NCBI GenBank assembly: GCA_910586555.1
Contig: CAJUJY010000033.1
Span: 1 to 42,847, forward strand
DNA from: an uncultured Lachnospiraceae bacterium
GTDB lineage: Bacteria > Bacillota > Clostridia > Lachnospirales > Lachnospiraceae
Direction: 5' to 3'
DNA length: 42,847 nt
The translations under genes and the position numbers were made by a program. Below the pieces are notes generated by a model. It was not told where the DNA came from, ran no database searches, and worked only from the letters and a program-made list of their open reading frames with translations. Below are positions 33,631-41,574 of this stretch, piece by piece; the first letter of the stretch is position 1, and every line of letters starts with the position of its first letter.

Positions 33631-35115
33631 TTACATGCCCATGCACCTGTAAATCCTGTCCATATCTGTATTGTCCCTTATTGCATCTGCAAGCATATCA
33701 TACTGGCCTTCTTTATATTCCCTGTAATCAAAACTGTTTATCATGCTGGCACTAATGCCTTTTCTTTCTGCAAGGGCTTTTACTATAGTGTAAGCTATAT
33801 CCCCATTATCAAAAAGGCCATGTATATATGAACCATAAACATTATGTTGTCCTTCCTGTATACTGGTAAGCATATGCCCTGTTTCTTCCTGCCCGCTGTT
33901 TTTTGTATATCCCATATGTATTTCATATCCTTTATATTTCTGCCCAGAAAGCTCTTTAAATACACCTTCTATATTACAGAATACACCCTCTGCCTGTACA
34001 GTTTTCTTTTCCTTTCCAAAAACAGTATCAATACCAAGAAGCCCCATTCCCATAACTGTGCCCCCCTCTTCCATATTAAAAGGGTCACTAATTGTATTCC
34101 CAAGCATCTGGTAACCGCCACAAATCCCAAAAACCACACAGCCCTTTGAACTGGCCTTTTTAACCGCTGCTTCAATACCGTTCTGCCTTATCCACATAAG
34201 GTCTTTAATAGTATTTTTAGTACCAGGGATAAATACCAGGCAGGGTTCTTTTAAATCTGCTGCTTTTTCTACATATCTTAACGAAACCCCTTCAAAGTTT
34301 TCAAATACATTAAAATCTGTAAAATTAGAAATCCTTGGAAGTTTTATTACTGCTATATCTATAATGCCTTTGCTTTTATGCCTGCTTAAAGAAAGTTTTT
34401 CCGAAAGGCTGTCCTCATCATCTATATCAATATCCAGATAAGGAATAACACCAAAAACCGGCTTTTGGCACTTATCTTCTAACATTTTAAGCCCTGGAGC
34501 AAGTATTGATTTATCACCTCTGAATTTATTAATTAAAAGCCCCTTTATCCTGTCCCTTTCATGGCTTTTAAGAAGTGCAATAGTACCATAAAGCTGCGCA
34601 AATACACCACCTCTGTCAATATCACCAACAAGAAGCACAGGAGAATCTGCCATTTCTGCAAAACCCATATTTACAATATCATTATCCTTAAGATTAATTT
34701 CTGCCGGGCTTCCAGCCCCTTCTATAACTACAACATCAAACTTTTCGCAAAGATAATTAAATGCCTTTAAAATATCAGGCACAAGCTTTTGTTTATATTT
34801 AAAATAATCCTTTGCCCCCATATTACATAGAACCTTTCCATTAACAATAACCTGTGAACCCATTTCACTAACAGGTTTTAATAATACCGGGTTCATATAA
34901 ACTTCTGGAATTATGCCTGCTGCCTCTGCCTGCATTGCCTGTGCACGTCCTATCTCAAAGCCATCTTCTGTTATAAATGAATTAAGTGCCATGTTCTGTG
35001 GTTTAAAAGGTGCTGTCTTATAACCCTTTCTTGTAAACAAACGGGCAAGCCCTGCTGTTACCAGGCTTTTTCCTGCATTTGACATAGTACCCTGTACCAT
35101 AATTTTATATGCCAT
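33631..35115 (-). CDS. cbiP: Cobyric acid synthase
   Basis: A 494-residue glutamine-dependent amidotransferase that adds four amide groups to the corrin ring. The N-terminal nucleotide domain starts KIMVQGTMSNAGKSLVTAG with KPQNMALNSF. The C-terminal glutaminase has the catalytic Cys in VFGICGGYQMLG and His in GSYIHGLFDNG. The long upstream frame is rejected: ATG at 35115 has AAGGGAG five bases upstream and matches the family start. It is the first gene of the leftward cobalamin arm; the gap upstream holds repeat copy C. Confidence 0.96.
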   Translation of the reverse strand: MAYKIMVQGTMSNAGKSLVTAGLARLFTRKGYKTAPFKPQNMALNSFITEDGFEIGRAQAMQAEAAGIIPEVYMNPVLLKPVSEMGSQVIVNGKVLCNMGAKDYFKYKQKLVPDILKAFNYLCEKFDVVVIEGAGSPAEINLKDNDIVNMGFAEMADSPVLLVGDIDRGGVFAQLYGTIALLKSHERDRIKGLLINKFRGDKSILAPGLKMLEDKCQKPVFGVIPYLDIDIDDEDSLSEKLSLSRHKSKGIIDIAVIKLPRISNFTDFNVFENFEGVSLRYVEKAADLKEPCLVFIPGTKNTIKDLMWIRQNGIEAAVKKASSKGCVVFGICGGYQMLGNTISDPFNMEEGGTVMGMGLLGIDTVFGKEKKTVQAEGVFCNIEGVFKELSGQKYKGYEIHMGYTKNSGQEETGHMLTSIQEGQHNVYGSYIHGLFDNGDIAYTIVKALAERKGISASMINSFDYREYKEGQYDMLADAIRDNTDMDRIYRCMGM

Positions 35116-35433
35116 ATATACTCCCTTCATATATAAGTGCCAAAAGATATCTGCAATCCATATTATAATAAAGCAAGTATTGCAGATAAGCAGGCTAAGC
35201 AAGCCCTGGTAAGCCAGACCCACCGCTTAAGAAGTGGGGACTTACTTAATAAGGGTCAAGCGGATATTCGCAATCCGCATTGCCTGCAAGCAGGCATTGG
35301 CTACTTGCCCACTTGCAAAACAACCTCATTGCCGCTTTGCGGCAGTCTGGCAGGAGCTTGAACCCCTGCCAGACTAAGTAAGCCCTGGTAAATCAAACCC
35401 ACCGCTTAAGAAGCGGGGACTTACTTAATAAGG
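35116..35433. other. 318-bp gap between cbiP and the GH3 gene
   Basis: Nearly all of it is repeat: a single end module at 35196-35254 followed directly by the full copy C. About 80 bp next to cbiP are unique, with the AAGGGAG site. A promoter for cbiP was not found with confidence, and the repeat may carry or interrupt it. Confidence 0.55.
35196..35254 (+). repeat. Single end module M5 joined to copy C
   Basis: TAAGCAAGCCCTGGTAAG, ACCCACCGCTTAAGAAG and GGGGACTTACTTAATAAGG match the end module of the repeat. It abuts the left end of copy C without a gap, as if one element inserted beside or inside another. Confidence 0.8.
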
Positions 35434-35438
35434 TTAAA
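35255..35438 (+). repeat. Modular palindromic repeat, copy C
   Basis: Full-length forward copy: GTCAAGCGGATATTCGC start, then hairpins TGCCTGC/GCAGGCA, TGCCGC/GCGGCA and the GGCAGG arm pair (CTGGCAGGAG with an altered CCCCTGCCAG), and the end module with TAAGTAAGCCCT. The first 109 bases are identical to copy D. Its outer end overlaps the GH3 stop codon. Confidence 0.95.
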
Positions 35439-36576
35439 TAATGCTATGCCTGTATTTCATAAGCAGTATACGCCTTACAGAACTATCTATCCTTTTTTCT
35501 GTTATCTTTTTATTTTTAACAGCTTTTTTTAATGCATAGTATGTTTTTTTATATTCGCTTGTACATAACAGGTCATTTCCTGCCATTACTGCTAATACTG
35601 CACTTTTGCCAGGACTTTTTGTATAAGCCAAAACACCTGCCATCGTAAGGGAATCTGTTACAATAACACCTTCAAAACCCATTACATCACGCAGGTAAGA
35701 TATTACTTCTGGCGAAATGGACGCCGGTCTTTCCGGGTCAAGGCAATGTACAATATTGTGGCTTACCATAACCATACCACAGCCTGCCTCTATCCCTGCC
35801 TGGAATGGCTTTAAATCCCTTTTTTTAAAAATATCCATATCCCTGTAGTCATTTATAAGCTTTGAATGTGTATCACCATTATTTCCATACCCTGGAAAAT
35901 GCTTTAAAGTGCTTACAAGTTTTTCATCTTTCATTGCATTTACAGTTTTTTTAACATATTTTGCCGTTTTAACTGCATTTGTAGAAAAACTTCTCTTATA
36001 AATAAAGTCCGTCTTCTTGTATGCAACATCTGCAACGGGTGCTAAATTTGTATTAATTCCCAGTTTTTTTAAAAACTTTGCTTTTGCTCTTGTATCTTTT
36101 ACTATGCCATTCCACTTTCCAGAAGCATATACATTCTGTGGTGAAGCAAAAGGGAATGGACGGAACTGTTTATATTTAGAAACCCTTACAACTGTCCCGC
36201 CTTCTTCATCTACTGCTGCCAGCACAGGTATCTTAGATACATTCTGTATGCCTTTAATCCGTTTCTTTACAGAAGCTGGCGTTTTACCTTCAAAATCATC
36301 TGCAAAAAGAACATAGCCGCCAAACTGGAACTTTTCCTGGATATTTGCTGCATCTGCTGGCATTGCTGCCAGTATCATTTGTGCCACCTTTTCTTCCAGT
36401 GTCATTTCCTCCATTAACTCCTGGACTTTTTTAAGCAGCTTTTCCTCCTGGTTTACAATTTTCTTTGCCTTTGTAGTATAAACCGCTGGGCTGTTTAAAT
36501 ATCCTGTAAATAAAATACAAGAAATACAAATAAATAAAGCAAATAACCTTAACTTATATTTTACTGCTTTCTGCAT
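35434..36576 (-). CDS. Exported GH3 family beta-N-acetylhexosaminidase-like hydrolase
   Basis: A 380-residue protein with an N-terminal signal peptide (YKLRLFALFICISCILFTGYL; written in parts: MQKAVKYKLR, then a hydrophobic run to about 27). The GH3 barrel shows VDEEGG, TNLAPVADV, KHFPGYG (225-231), GDTHSKL with D235/H237 as the acid-base pair seen in NagZ-type enzymes, and the nucleophile D308 in GVIVTDSLTMAG. It probably cleaves N-acetylglucosamine from peptidoglycan or chitin-like fragments outside the cell. It is unrelated to cobalamin and lies between two direct repeat copies. The ATG follows GAAGGGGAT. Confidence 0.92.
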   Translation of the reverse strand: MQKAVKYKLRLFALFICISCILFTGYLNSPAVYTTKAKKIVNQEEKLLKKVQELMEEMTLEEKVAQMILAAMPADAANIQEKFQFGGYVLFADDFEGKTPASVKKRIKGIQNVSKIPVLAAVDEEGGTVVRVSKYKQFRPFPFASPQNVYASGKWNGIVKDTRAKAKFLKKLGINTNLAPVADVAYKKTDFIYKRSFSTNAVKTAKYVKKTVNAMKDEKLVSTLKHFPGYGNNGDTHSKLINDYRDMDIFKKRDLKPFQAGIEAGCGMVMVSHNIVHCLDPERPASISPEVISYLRDVMGFEGVIVTDSLTMAGVLAYTKSPGKSAVLAVMAGNDLLCTSEYKKTYYALKKAVKNKKITEKRIDSSVRRILLMKYRHSII

Positions 36577-36624
36577 ATGCAGATCCCCTTCTTTAATATA
36601 ATTCCCGCCTTATTAACAGCCTTA

Positions 36625-36804
36625 GTCAAGCGGATATTCGCAATCCGCATTGCCTGCAAGCAGGCATTGGCTACTTGCCCACTTGCAAAACAACCTCATT
36701 GCCGCTTTGCGGCAGTCTGGCAGGAGCTTGAACTCCTTAAGTAAGTCCTAAACCCACCGCTTAAAAAGCGTGTATTTTAAAGGGCTTACTTAATGAGGTT
36801 AAAT
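36625..36804 (+). repeat. Modular palindromic repeat, copy D
   Basis: Forward copy. The first 109 bases equal copy C. The GGCAGGAG hairpin is shortened (only AGGAG/CTCCT pair remains) and the end module follows with TAAGTAAGTCC and CACCGCTTAAAAAGCGTG. Confidence 0.95.
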
Positions 36805-36899
36805 GCCTGCTTTTTAAACTTATTTAAGTATACTACCCTGGTAAATACCATGTCAACCGCAAACATATTTTAAAGTATGTCTGTTTCATAAATTTTTAG

Positions 36900-36928
36900 T
36901 TGTATATAAACAAGAGATAATTTATAAA
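36900..36928 (+). promoter_or_regulatory. Predicted promoter of the rightward cobalamin arm
   Basis: TTGTAT and TATAAA are separated by 17 bp. The start would be near 36935, giving a leader of about 175 bases before cobO. Confidence 0.45.
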
Positions 36929-37048
36929 ACGGACATGAAAATGTATGGTTTTATTCTTGTTTTTTATCTTGTAAGGGTTTATAATTCCATATAATAAACT
37001 GGAAAACATTAATTCTGGTAAACTAAATGCATATCAAAAATCCTTAAT

Positions 37049-37098
37049 TACTTGCAACCAGAGGCTGCCTGGAATGCGGATTCTGGATATCTGCTTGG
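37049..37098 (-). repeat. Decayed repeat start piece, copy I
   Basis: TTGCAACCAGAGG, then GGAATGCGGATTCTGGATA and CTGCTTGGA resemble the start of the long repeat in reverse orientation, as in copy A. It runs into the ribosome binding site of cobO. Confidence 0.4.
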
Positions 37099-37109
37099 AT
37101 GGAGGCTGC

Positions 37110-37634
37110 ATGAAAGGACTAATTCATATTTACACTGGTACAGGAAAGGGGAAAACTACTGCTGCCACCGGATTGTCAATACGTTTTGCCGGCAGTGGCG
37201 GAAAAGTATTATTTACGCAATTTCTTAAAAATGATAATTCCAGTGAACTTAATATTTTAAGACAAATACAAAAAATAACATTCCTTCCATCAGGTGCATA
37301 CTTTGGCTTTACACATTCAATGGAACCTGCAGCCAAAGAAAAAGCCTTTAAACATTACAGTGCTTACCTTAGAAAAATAACTAATGAAATACTAAACAAT
37401 AACTATGGCCTTCTGGTACTTGATGAAGTAATTGCCGCAGATAATAATGGATTAATACCACATAATAAACTTATAGATTTACTTACAAATAAACCAGAAT
37501 ATCTGGAAGTAGCACTTACAGGACGTACCCCTTCACCAGATCTTATTAATATGGCAGATTATATATCTGATATACAAAAAGTAAAACACCCATTTGATAA
37601 AAATATCCCTGCACGCATTGGCATTGAAAAATAG
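37110..37634 (+). CDS. cobO: Corrinoid adenosyltransferase (cob(I)yrinic acid a,c-diamide)
   Basis: A 174-residue ATP-dependent enzyme that adds the 5'-deoxyadenosyl group to reduced cobalt. The P-loop is IYTGTGKGKTTAATG at the N-terminus; LLVLDEVIAADNNGLI holds the acidic residues and VALTGRTPSPDLIN matches the family. The end VKHPFDKNIPARIGIEK is the usual one. The family is also named CobA or BtuR. ATG at 37110 follows GGAGG by only four bases; an upstream in-frame ATG (37074) adds 12 unlike residues. It is the first gene of the rightward arm, 12 bp before cbiC. Confidence 0.94.
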   Translation: MKGLIHIYTGTGKGKTTAATGLSIRFAGSGGKVLFTQFLKNDNSSELNILRQIQKITFLPSGAYFGFTHSMEPAAKEKAFKHYSAYLRKITNEILNNNYGLLVLDEVIAADNNGLIPHNKLIDLLTNKPEYLEVALTGRTPSPDLINMADYISDIQKVKHPFDKNIPARIGIEK

Positions 37635-37646
37635 GAGAAATGGTTT

Positions 37647-38279
37647 ATGAAAGTACAGCTTGATAATATTACACCTTCCGAAATAGAAAAAAGAAGCATG
37701 GAAATTATTTCACAGGAACTTTTTAACCTTGGCATATCCCTTAATAAAGAGCATGCACCTGTTATTAAACGCGCAATACATGCATCTGCGGATTTTGATT
37801 ATGCAAAGAACCTGTATTTTTCAGATAAAGTAGTTCCAAAAGCATTAAAACTTTTAAAAGACGGGGCATGTATTGTTACAGATACGAAAATGGCTTTATC
37901 TGGAATAAATAAAAAAGCATTATCAAGGTATGGCAATACAATTTATAATTTTATAGATGATGAAGATATTAAAACATCAGCAATACAGAATAATACCACA
38001 CGTTCTTCTGCCTGCATTGATAAAGCAGCACTAATTAAAAAACCTGTTATATTTGTAATAGGCAATGCCCCTACTGCACTTATCCGTATATATGAACTTT
38101 ACAATGAAAACATTTTTAAACCAGGGCTTGTAATTGGTGTACCTGTAGGTTTTGTAAATGTAGTACAGGCAAAGGAACTAATTATAAATACTGGCATGCC
38201 ATGCATAGTAGCAAGGGGACGCAAAGGTGGCAGCAATATAGCAGCAGCAATATGCAATGCACTGTTATATATGTTATAA
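37647..38279 (+). CDS. cbiC: Precorrin-8X methylmutase (cobalt-precorrin-8 mutase)
   Basis: A 210-residue cytosolic enzyme that moves a methyl group in the corrin ring to make cobyrinic acid. IHASADFDYAKNLYF contains the catalytic H45, and DTKMALSGINK, IGNAPTAL and IVARGRKGGSNIAAAICNALLY match the family closely. GGAG precedes the ATG. Confidence 0.96.
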   Translation: MKVQLDNITPSEIEKRSMEIISQELFNLGISLNKEHAPVIKRAIHASADFDYAKNLYFSDKVVPKALKLLKDGACIVTDTKMALSGINKKALSRYGNTIYNFIDDEDIKTSAIQNNTTRSSACIDKAALIKKPVIFVIGNAPTALIRIYELYNENIFKPGLVIGVPVGFVNVVQAKELIINTGMPCIVARGRKGGSNIAAAICNALLYML

Positions 38280-38570
38280 AAAATAAAAAATAACAACCCA
38301 TAAATTCCCGCAGGACATCTGAAAGATAAAAAAAAACTGGCTGGACAAAAAAATCTGCAAAGATAGAAAAGATATTTAAAAGAAAAAAACAACTAGCCAG
38401 ACAAAAAATATATCTGCAAGACAGAAAAATACATCTGCAAGGATAAAAAATAATACTTACAAGACAGAAAAAATTTTTAGTACGTTAGAAAAAACATTTG
38501 GCAAAACAGAAAGGAAAACGGCACTTCTTCCGCCATTTAAAGGCCACAGGTTTTTGTGCCTGGTAATATT
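38280..38570. repeat. A-rich gap with short degenerate repeats before cbiK
   Basis: About 240 bp of strongly purine-rich + strand (A runs) with loose repeats of CTGCAAGACAGAAAAA-like units of 20-23 bp, at about 38412-38470, and longer-spaced relatives at 38318-38400. The words CTGGCTGGACAAAAAA and CTAGCCAGACAAAAAA recur. A small hairpin (AGGCCACA with TGTGCCT) lies at 38541-38562, just before cbiK. No gene. Unlike the other larger cobalamin gaps, it has no copy of the palindromic family. Confidence 0.55.
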
Positions 38571-39362
38571 ATGAAAAACGGGATTTTAACAGCCAGTTTT
38601 GGAACAACATATAAAGAAGCCAGAAGGCTTTCACTTGAAGCAATAGACCAGTCAGTTTTATATAAATTTCCAAGATTTACTGTATATAAAGCATACACAA
38701 GCAGCATTGTCAAAAGGCGTATATATGAAAATGAAGAAATTTTAATACCTGGCATTTCACAGGCCCTTAATAAAATGCTTGAAGACGGCATAGAAAATAC
38801 TTATATAATGCCAACACATATAATACCTGGCACAGAATACCACAAAATCCTTGATACTGCCCGTATGTATAATGATAAATTTAATATTTTAAAAATATCA
38901 GAACCACTGCTTTCCTCCGCCTCCGACTTTTCTTTAACCGCAGATATACTAAACCGCCACTATAATCTTAATGGCATGGAAAGCAACAGTGCAGTTGTGT
39001 TTATGGGGCATGGAAGTGAACATGCTGCCAATAAATGTTACAGCCAGTTCCAGGACACATTAAACCAGAAAGGATTTTTTAATGTATTTGTTTCAACAGT
39101 TGAAGGAACTCCAGATTTTGAAACTTCATTAAGTATTTTAAGAAAACAGACATTTAAAAACATAACATTAATACCTTTTATGGTAACTGCTGGTGACCAT
39201 GCACACAATGATATGGCAGGAAGTAAAGAAGATTCATGGAAAAACCAGCTTAAGGCTCTTGGTTATAATATTAAAATTATAACACATGGCCTGGGTGAAC
39301 TTAAGGAAATACAGGAACTTTACTTGTCACATCTTAACAATGTAATTAATAATACTCTTTAG
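38571..39362 (+). CDS. cbiK: Sirohydrochlorin cobaltochelatase
   Basis: A 263-residue enzyme that inserts cobalt into sirohydrochlorin at the start of the anaerobic corrin pathway. Conserved parts are ILTASFGTTYKEARRLS, YIMPTHIIPGTEYH, VVFMGHGSEHAAN with H147 and PFMVTAGDHAHNDM with H210, the two His residues known to bind the metal. No signal peptide, so cytosolic. A GTG in frame at 38556 is possible, but the ATG at 38571 starts at the family N-terminus. No strong ribosome binding site is visible, and a hairpin lies near the start. Confidence 0.93.
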   Translation: MKNGILTASFGTTYKEARRLSLEAIDQSVLYKFPRFTVYKAYTSSIVKRRIYENEEILIPGISQALNKMLEDGIENTYIMPTHIIPGTEYHKILDTARMYNDKFNILKISEPLLSSASDFSLTADILNRHYNLNGMESNSAVVFMGHGSEHAANKCYSQFQDTLNQKGFFNVFVSTVEGTPDFETSLSILRKQTFKNITLIPFMVTAGDHAHNDMAGSKEDSWKNQLKALGYNIKIITHGLGELKEIQELYLSHLNNVINNTL

Positions 39363-39375
39363 AAAGGCTTAATTT

Positions 39376-40539
39376 ATGGATTCTGGATATGTTTATAAAA
39401 ACCATAAAAAACTAAGATGTGGATATACAACTGGAACATGTGCTGCTGCCGCTACCAAAGCTGCTGTAAAAATGTTAATTAACCAGGCACCTGTTACAGG
39501 AACCAGCATTAAAACTCCAAAAGGCGTAGTTTTAAACCTTAAAATCCTTGATATTACTATAACAAATAAATCCGCAAGCTGTGCAGTAAGAAAAGATGCT
39601 GGTGATGACAAAGACTGTACAGATGGCATACTAATTTATTCAGAAGCCAGCTTTATTCCTTCAGGAATTATAATAGATGGAGGCAAAGGGGTAGGGCGTA
39701 TAACAAAACCAGGGCTTGGACAGCCAGAGGGCACTGCTGCCATTAACAGCGTCCCAAGGAAAATGATTACACAGGCAGCTTTAAATGAGATTGAAAATGC
39801 AGGGCTTGAAAGCGGCCTTAAAATAATTATATCTGTACCAGAGGGTGAAAAGCTTGCTAAAAAAACTTTTAACCCCAGGCTTGGAATTAAAGGCGGAATA
39901 TCAATACTTGGCACAAGCGGCATAACAGAGCCTATGAGTGAACAGGCATTAATTGATACAATTTACTTAGAACTAAAACAAAAAAAGGCACAGCAAAACC
40001 TTAAAAACAAAGAAAATAATAAAAGCGGGGAAGTACTTCTGATTTCACCTGGCAATTATGGAATGGATTTTGCAAAGAACACACTTGGCATTAACTTAGA
40101 ACAAGGTGTTAAATGCAGTAATTTTATAGGTGAAACACTTGATATGGCATTTATGCTTGGATTTAAAAAAATATTATTTACAGGACATATAGGAAAGCTT
40201 GTTAAAGTGGCAGCAGGCGTTATGAATACACATTCAAAAGTGGCAGATGCAAGAATGGAAACACTTTGCTCCTGTGCAGTCCTTGCAAATTGCAATATAA
40301 AAACAGCCCAGGATATACTTTTATGCACCACTACAGATGAAGCTGTATGCCTGTTAAAAAAGAATAATATTCTGGACAGTACAATGGACATTATGCTAAA
40401 AAAAATTATTTCCAATATGAAAAACCGGACAGAAAACCAGATTGAAACCGAAGTAATAGTATTTTCAAACCAGGCAGGCATACTGGCTATGTCTGGAAAA
40501 GCCCTGGAATTTGCAAAAATACTAGCAGGTGCAGGCTAG
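39376..40539 (+). CDS. cbiD: Cobalt-precorrin-5B (C1)-methyltransferase
   Basis: A 387-residue cytosolic enzyme. LRCGYTTGTCAAAATKAA at the start, GVGRITKPGLGQPEGTAAIN, and FTGHIGKLVKVAAGVMNTHSKVAD (here in two parts: FTGHIGKLVKVAAG and MNTHSKVAD) are diagnostic for CbiD. It lies 13 bp after cbiK and is followed by repeat copy E. AAAGG precedes the ATG. Confidence 0.96.
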   Translation: MDSGYVYKNHKKLRCGYTTGTCAAAATKAAVKMLINQAPVTGTSIKTPKGVVLNLKILDITITNKSASCAVRKDAGDDKDCTDGILIYSEASFIPSGIIIDGGKGVGRITKPGLGQPEGTAAINSVPRKMITQAALNEIENAGLESGLKIIISVPEGEKLAKKTFNPRLGIKGGISILGTSGITEPMSEQALIDTIYLELKQKKAQQNLKNKENNKSGEVLLISPGNYGMDFAKNTLGINLEQGVKCSNFIGETLDMAFMLGFKKILFTGHIGKLVKVAAGVMNTHSKVADARMETLCSCAVLANCNIKTAQDILLCTTTDEAVCLLKKNNILDSTMDIMLKKIISNMKNRTENQIETEVIVFSNQAGILAMSGKALEFAKILAGAG

Positions 40540-40882
40540 GCAAATAAACATTTACAACCAGCAAAACCACCATATTGCTGCTTTTAAAGTACTCCCAGGC
40601 CAGAACCACCATTCCAGGATATCCGTTGTCAAGCGGATATTCGCAATCCGCATTGCCTGCAAGCAGGCATTGGCTACTTGCCCACTTGCAAATCAACCTC
40701 ATTGCCGCTTTGCGGCAGTCTGGCAGGAGCTTGAACTCCTGCCAGACTAAGTAAGCCCTGGTAAATCAAACCCACCGCTTAAGAAGCGTGTATTTTAAAG
40801 GGCTTACTTAATGAGGTTAAATATAAACAAAGATTTTTCTTTATTCTAATATTAATTATAATAGCATAAGGAGGTTTAAATA
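40540..40882. other. 343-bp gap between cbiD and cbiL
   Basis: Mostly repeat copy E. The GCTGCTTTTAAA word shared with copies G and H lies at about 40575. Downstream of the repeat are about 60 AT-rich bases ending with the strong AGGAGG of cbiL. No promoter consensus convinced me. Confidence 0.5.
40628..40821 (+). repeat. Modular palindromic repeat, copy E (best complete copy)
   Basis: All modules are intact: GCGGAT/ATCCGC; TGCCTGC/GCAGGCA; TGCCGC/GCGGCA; TCTGGCAGGAG/CTCCTGCCAGA (11 bp, six-base loop); and the end module, whose TAAGTAAGCCCT pairs with AGGGCTTACTTA around a CGCTTAAGAAGCG hairpin. It serves here as the reference for the family. Confidence 0.95.
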
Positions 40883-41569
40883 TTGAAAAAAGGAAAATTA
40901 TATGGTGCAGGCACAGGGCCAGGGGATCCTGGGCTTATAACGTTAAAAGCTGTTGAAATAATTGAAAAATGCGCTTATATTGCCGTACCAAATGTTGTTA
41001 AAGAAAATGCATTAAGCTACCAGACTGCACTTGCAGCAGTACCTGGCATAAAAGATAAAAATTGTATATGCCTGGAAATGCCAATGACAAAGGATAAAAA
41101 AATATTAGAAAAAAGCCATATAAAAGCAGCTAACACTATTGCTGCGGTACTTAATGATGGAAATGATATTGCATTTCTTATAATTGGTGATCCTTCAATA
41201 TATTCAACTTATATTTATATACATAATAAAATAAAAGAAATGGGCTACCAGACAGAAATTATAAGTGGTGTACCATCATTTTGTGCTGCCTCTGCCCTTA
41301 TAGGCCAGGAACTTGTTTCTGGTGCTTCACAGCTCCATATAATACCATCATCATATGGAATAGATGAAGTCTTAAAACTTAAAGGCACAAAAGTCCTAAT
41401 GAAAGCTGGCAGGCAGATGCCAGAAGTTAAAGCCAGGCTAAAACAGCAGAATATTCATGGGATTTTAATTGAAAACTGCGGGCTTGCCAATGAACATATA
41501 TATAATTGTGTTAATGATATGCCAGATAACCCAGGTTACTATTCACTTATTATAATCAGGGAGGAATAA
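40883..41569 (+). CDS. cbiL: Cobalt-factor II C20-methyltransferase
   Basis: A 228-residue SAM-dependent tetrapyrrole methylase. GAGTGPGDPGLITLKAVE at the N-terminus, FLIIGDPSIYSTY, and IISGVPSFCAASALIG are the CbiL type segments. It starts with TTG, which has a perfect AGGAGG eight bases upstream and no better ATG nearby. It lies 5 bp before cbiF, so both are co-translated. Confidence 0.93.
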   Translation: MKKGKLYGAGTGPGDPGLITLKAVEIIEKCAYIAVPNVVKENALSYQTALAAVPGIKDKNCICLEMPMTKDKKILEKSHIKAANTIAAVLNDGNDIAFLIIGDPSIYSTYIYIHNKIKEMGYQTEIISGVPSFCAASALIGQELVSGASQLHIIPSSYGIDEVLKLKGTKVLMKAGRQMPEVKARLKQQNIHGILIENCGLANEHIYNCVNDMPDNPGYYSLIIIREE

Positions 41570-41574
41570 TTTTT

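Larger units (their letters stand above)
36577..37109. other. 533-bp gap between the GH3 gene and cobO
   Basis: It contains repeat copy D, about 95 bp of AT-rich sequence, a predicted cobO promoter and a long AT-rich leader that ends in a decayed repeat piece. No B12 riboswitch elements were found in it. Confidence 0.55.

Noticed and set aside
32863..33831. A long open frame on the + strand opposite cobT and the end of cbiP
   Set aside because: It lies wholly antisense to clear cobalamin genes, is biased in composition by them, and has no ribosome binding site or family look.
36805..37109. Cobalamin riboswitch upstream of cobO
   Set aside because: The conserved core words and B12 box were not seen on either strand; the end of the region is a decayed repeat piece.
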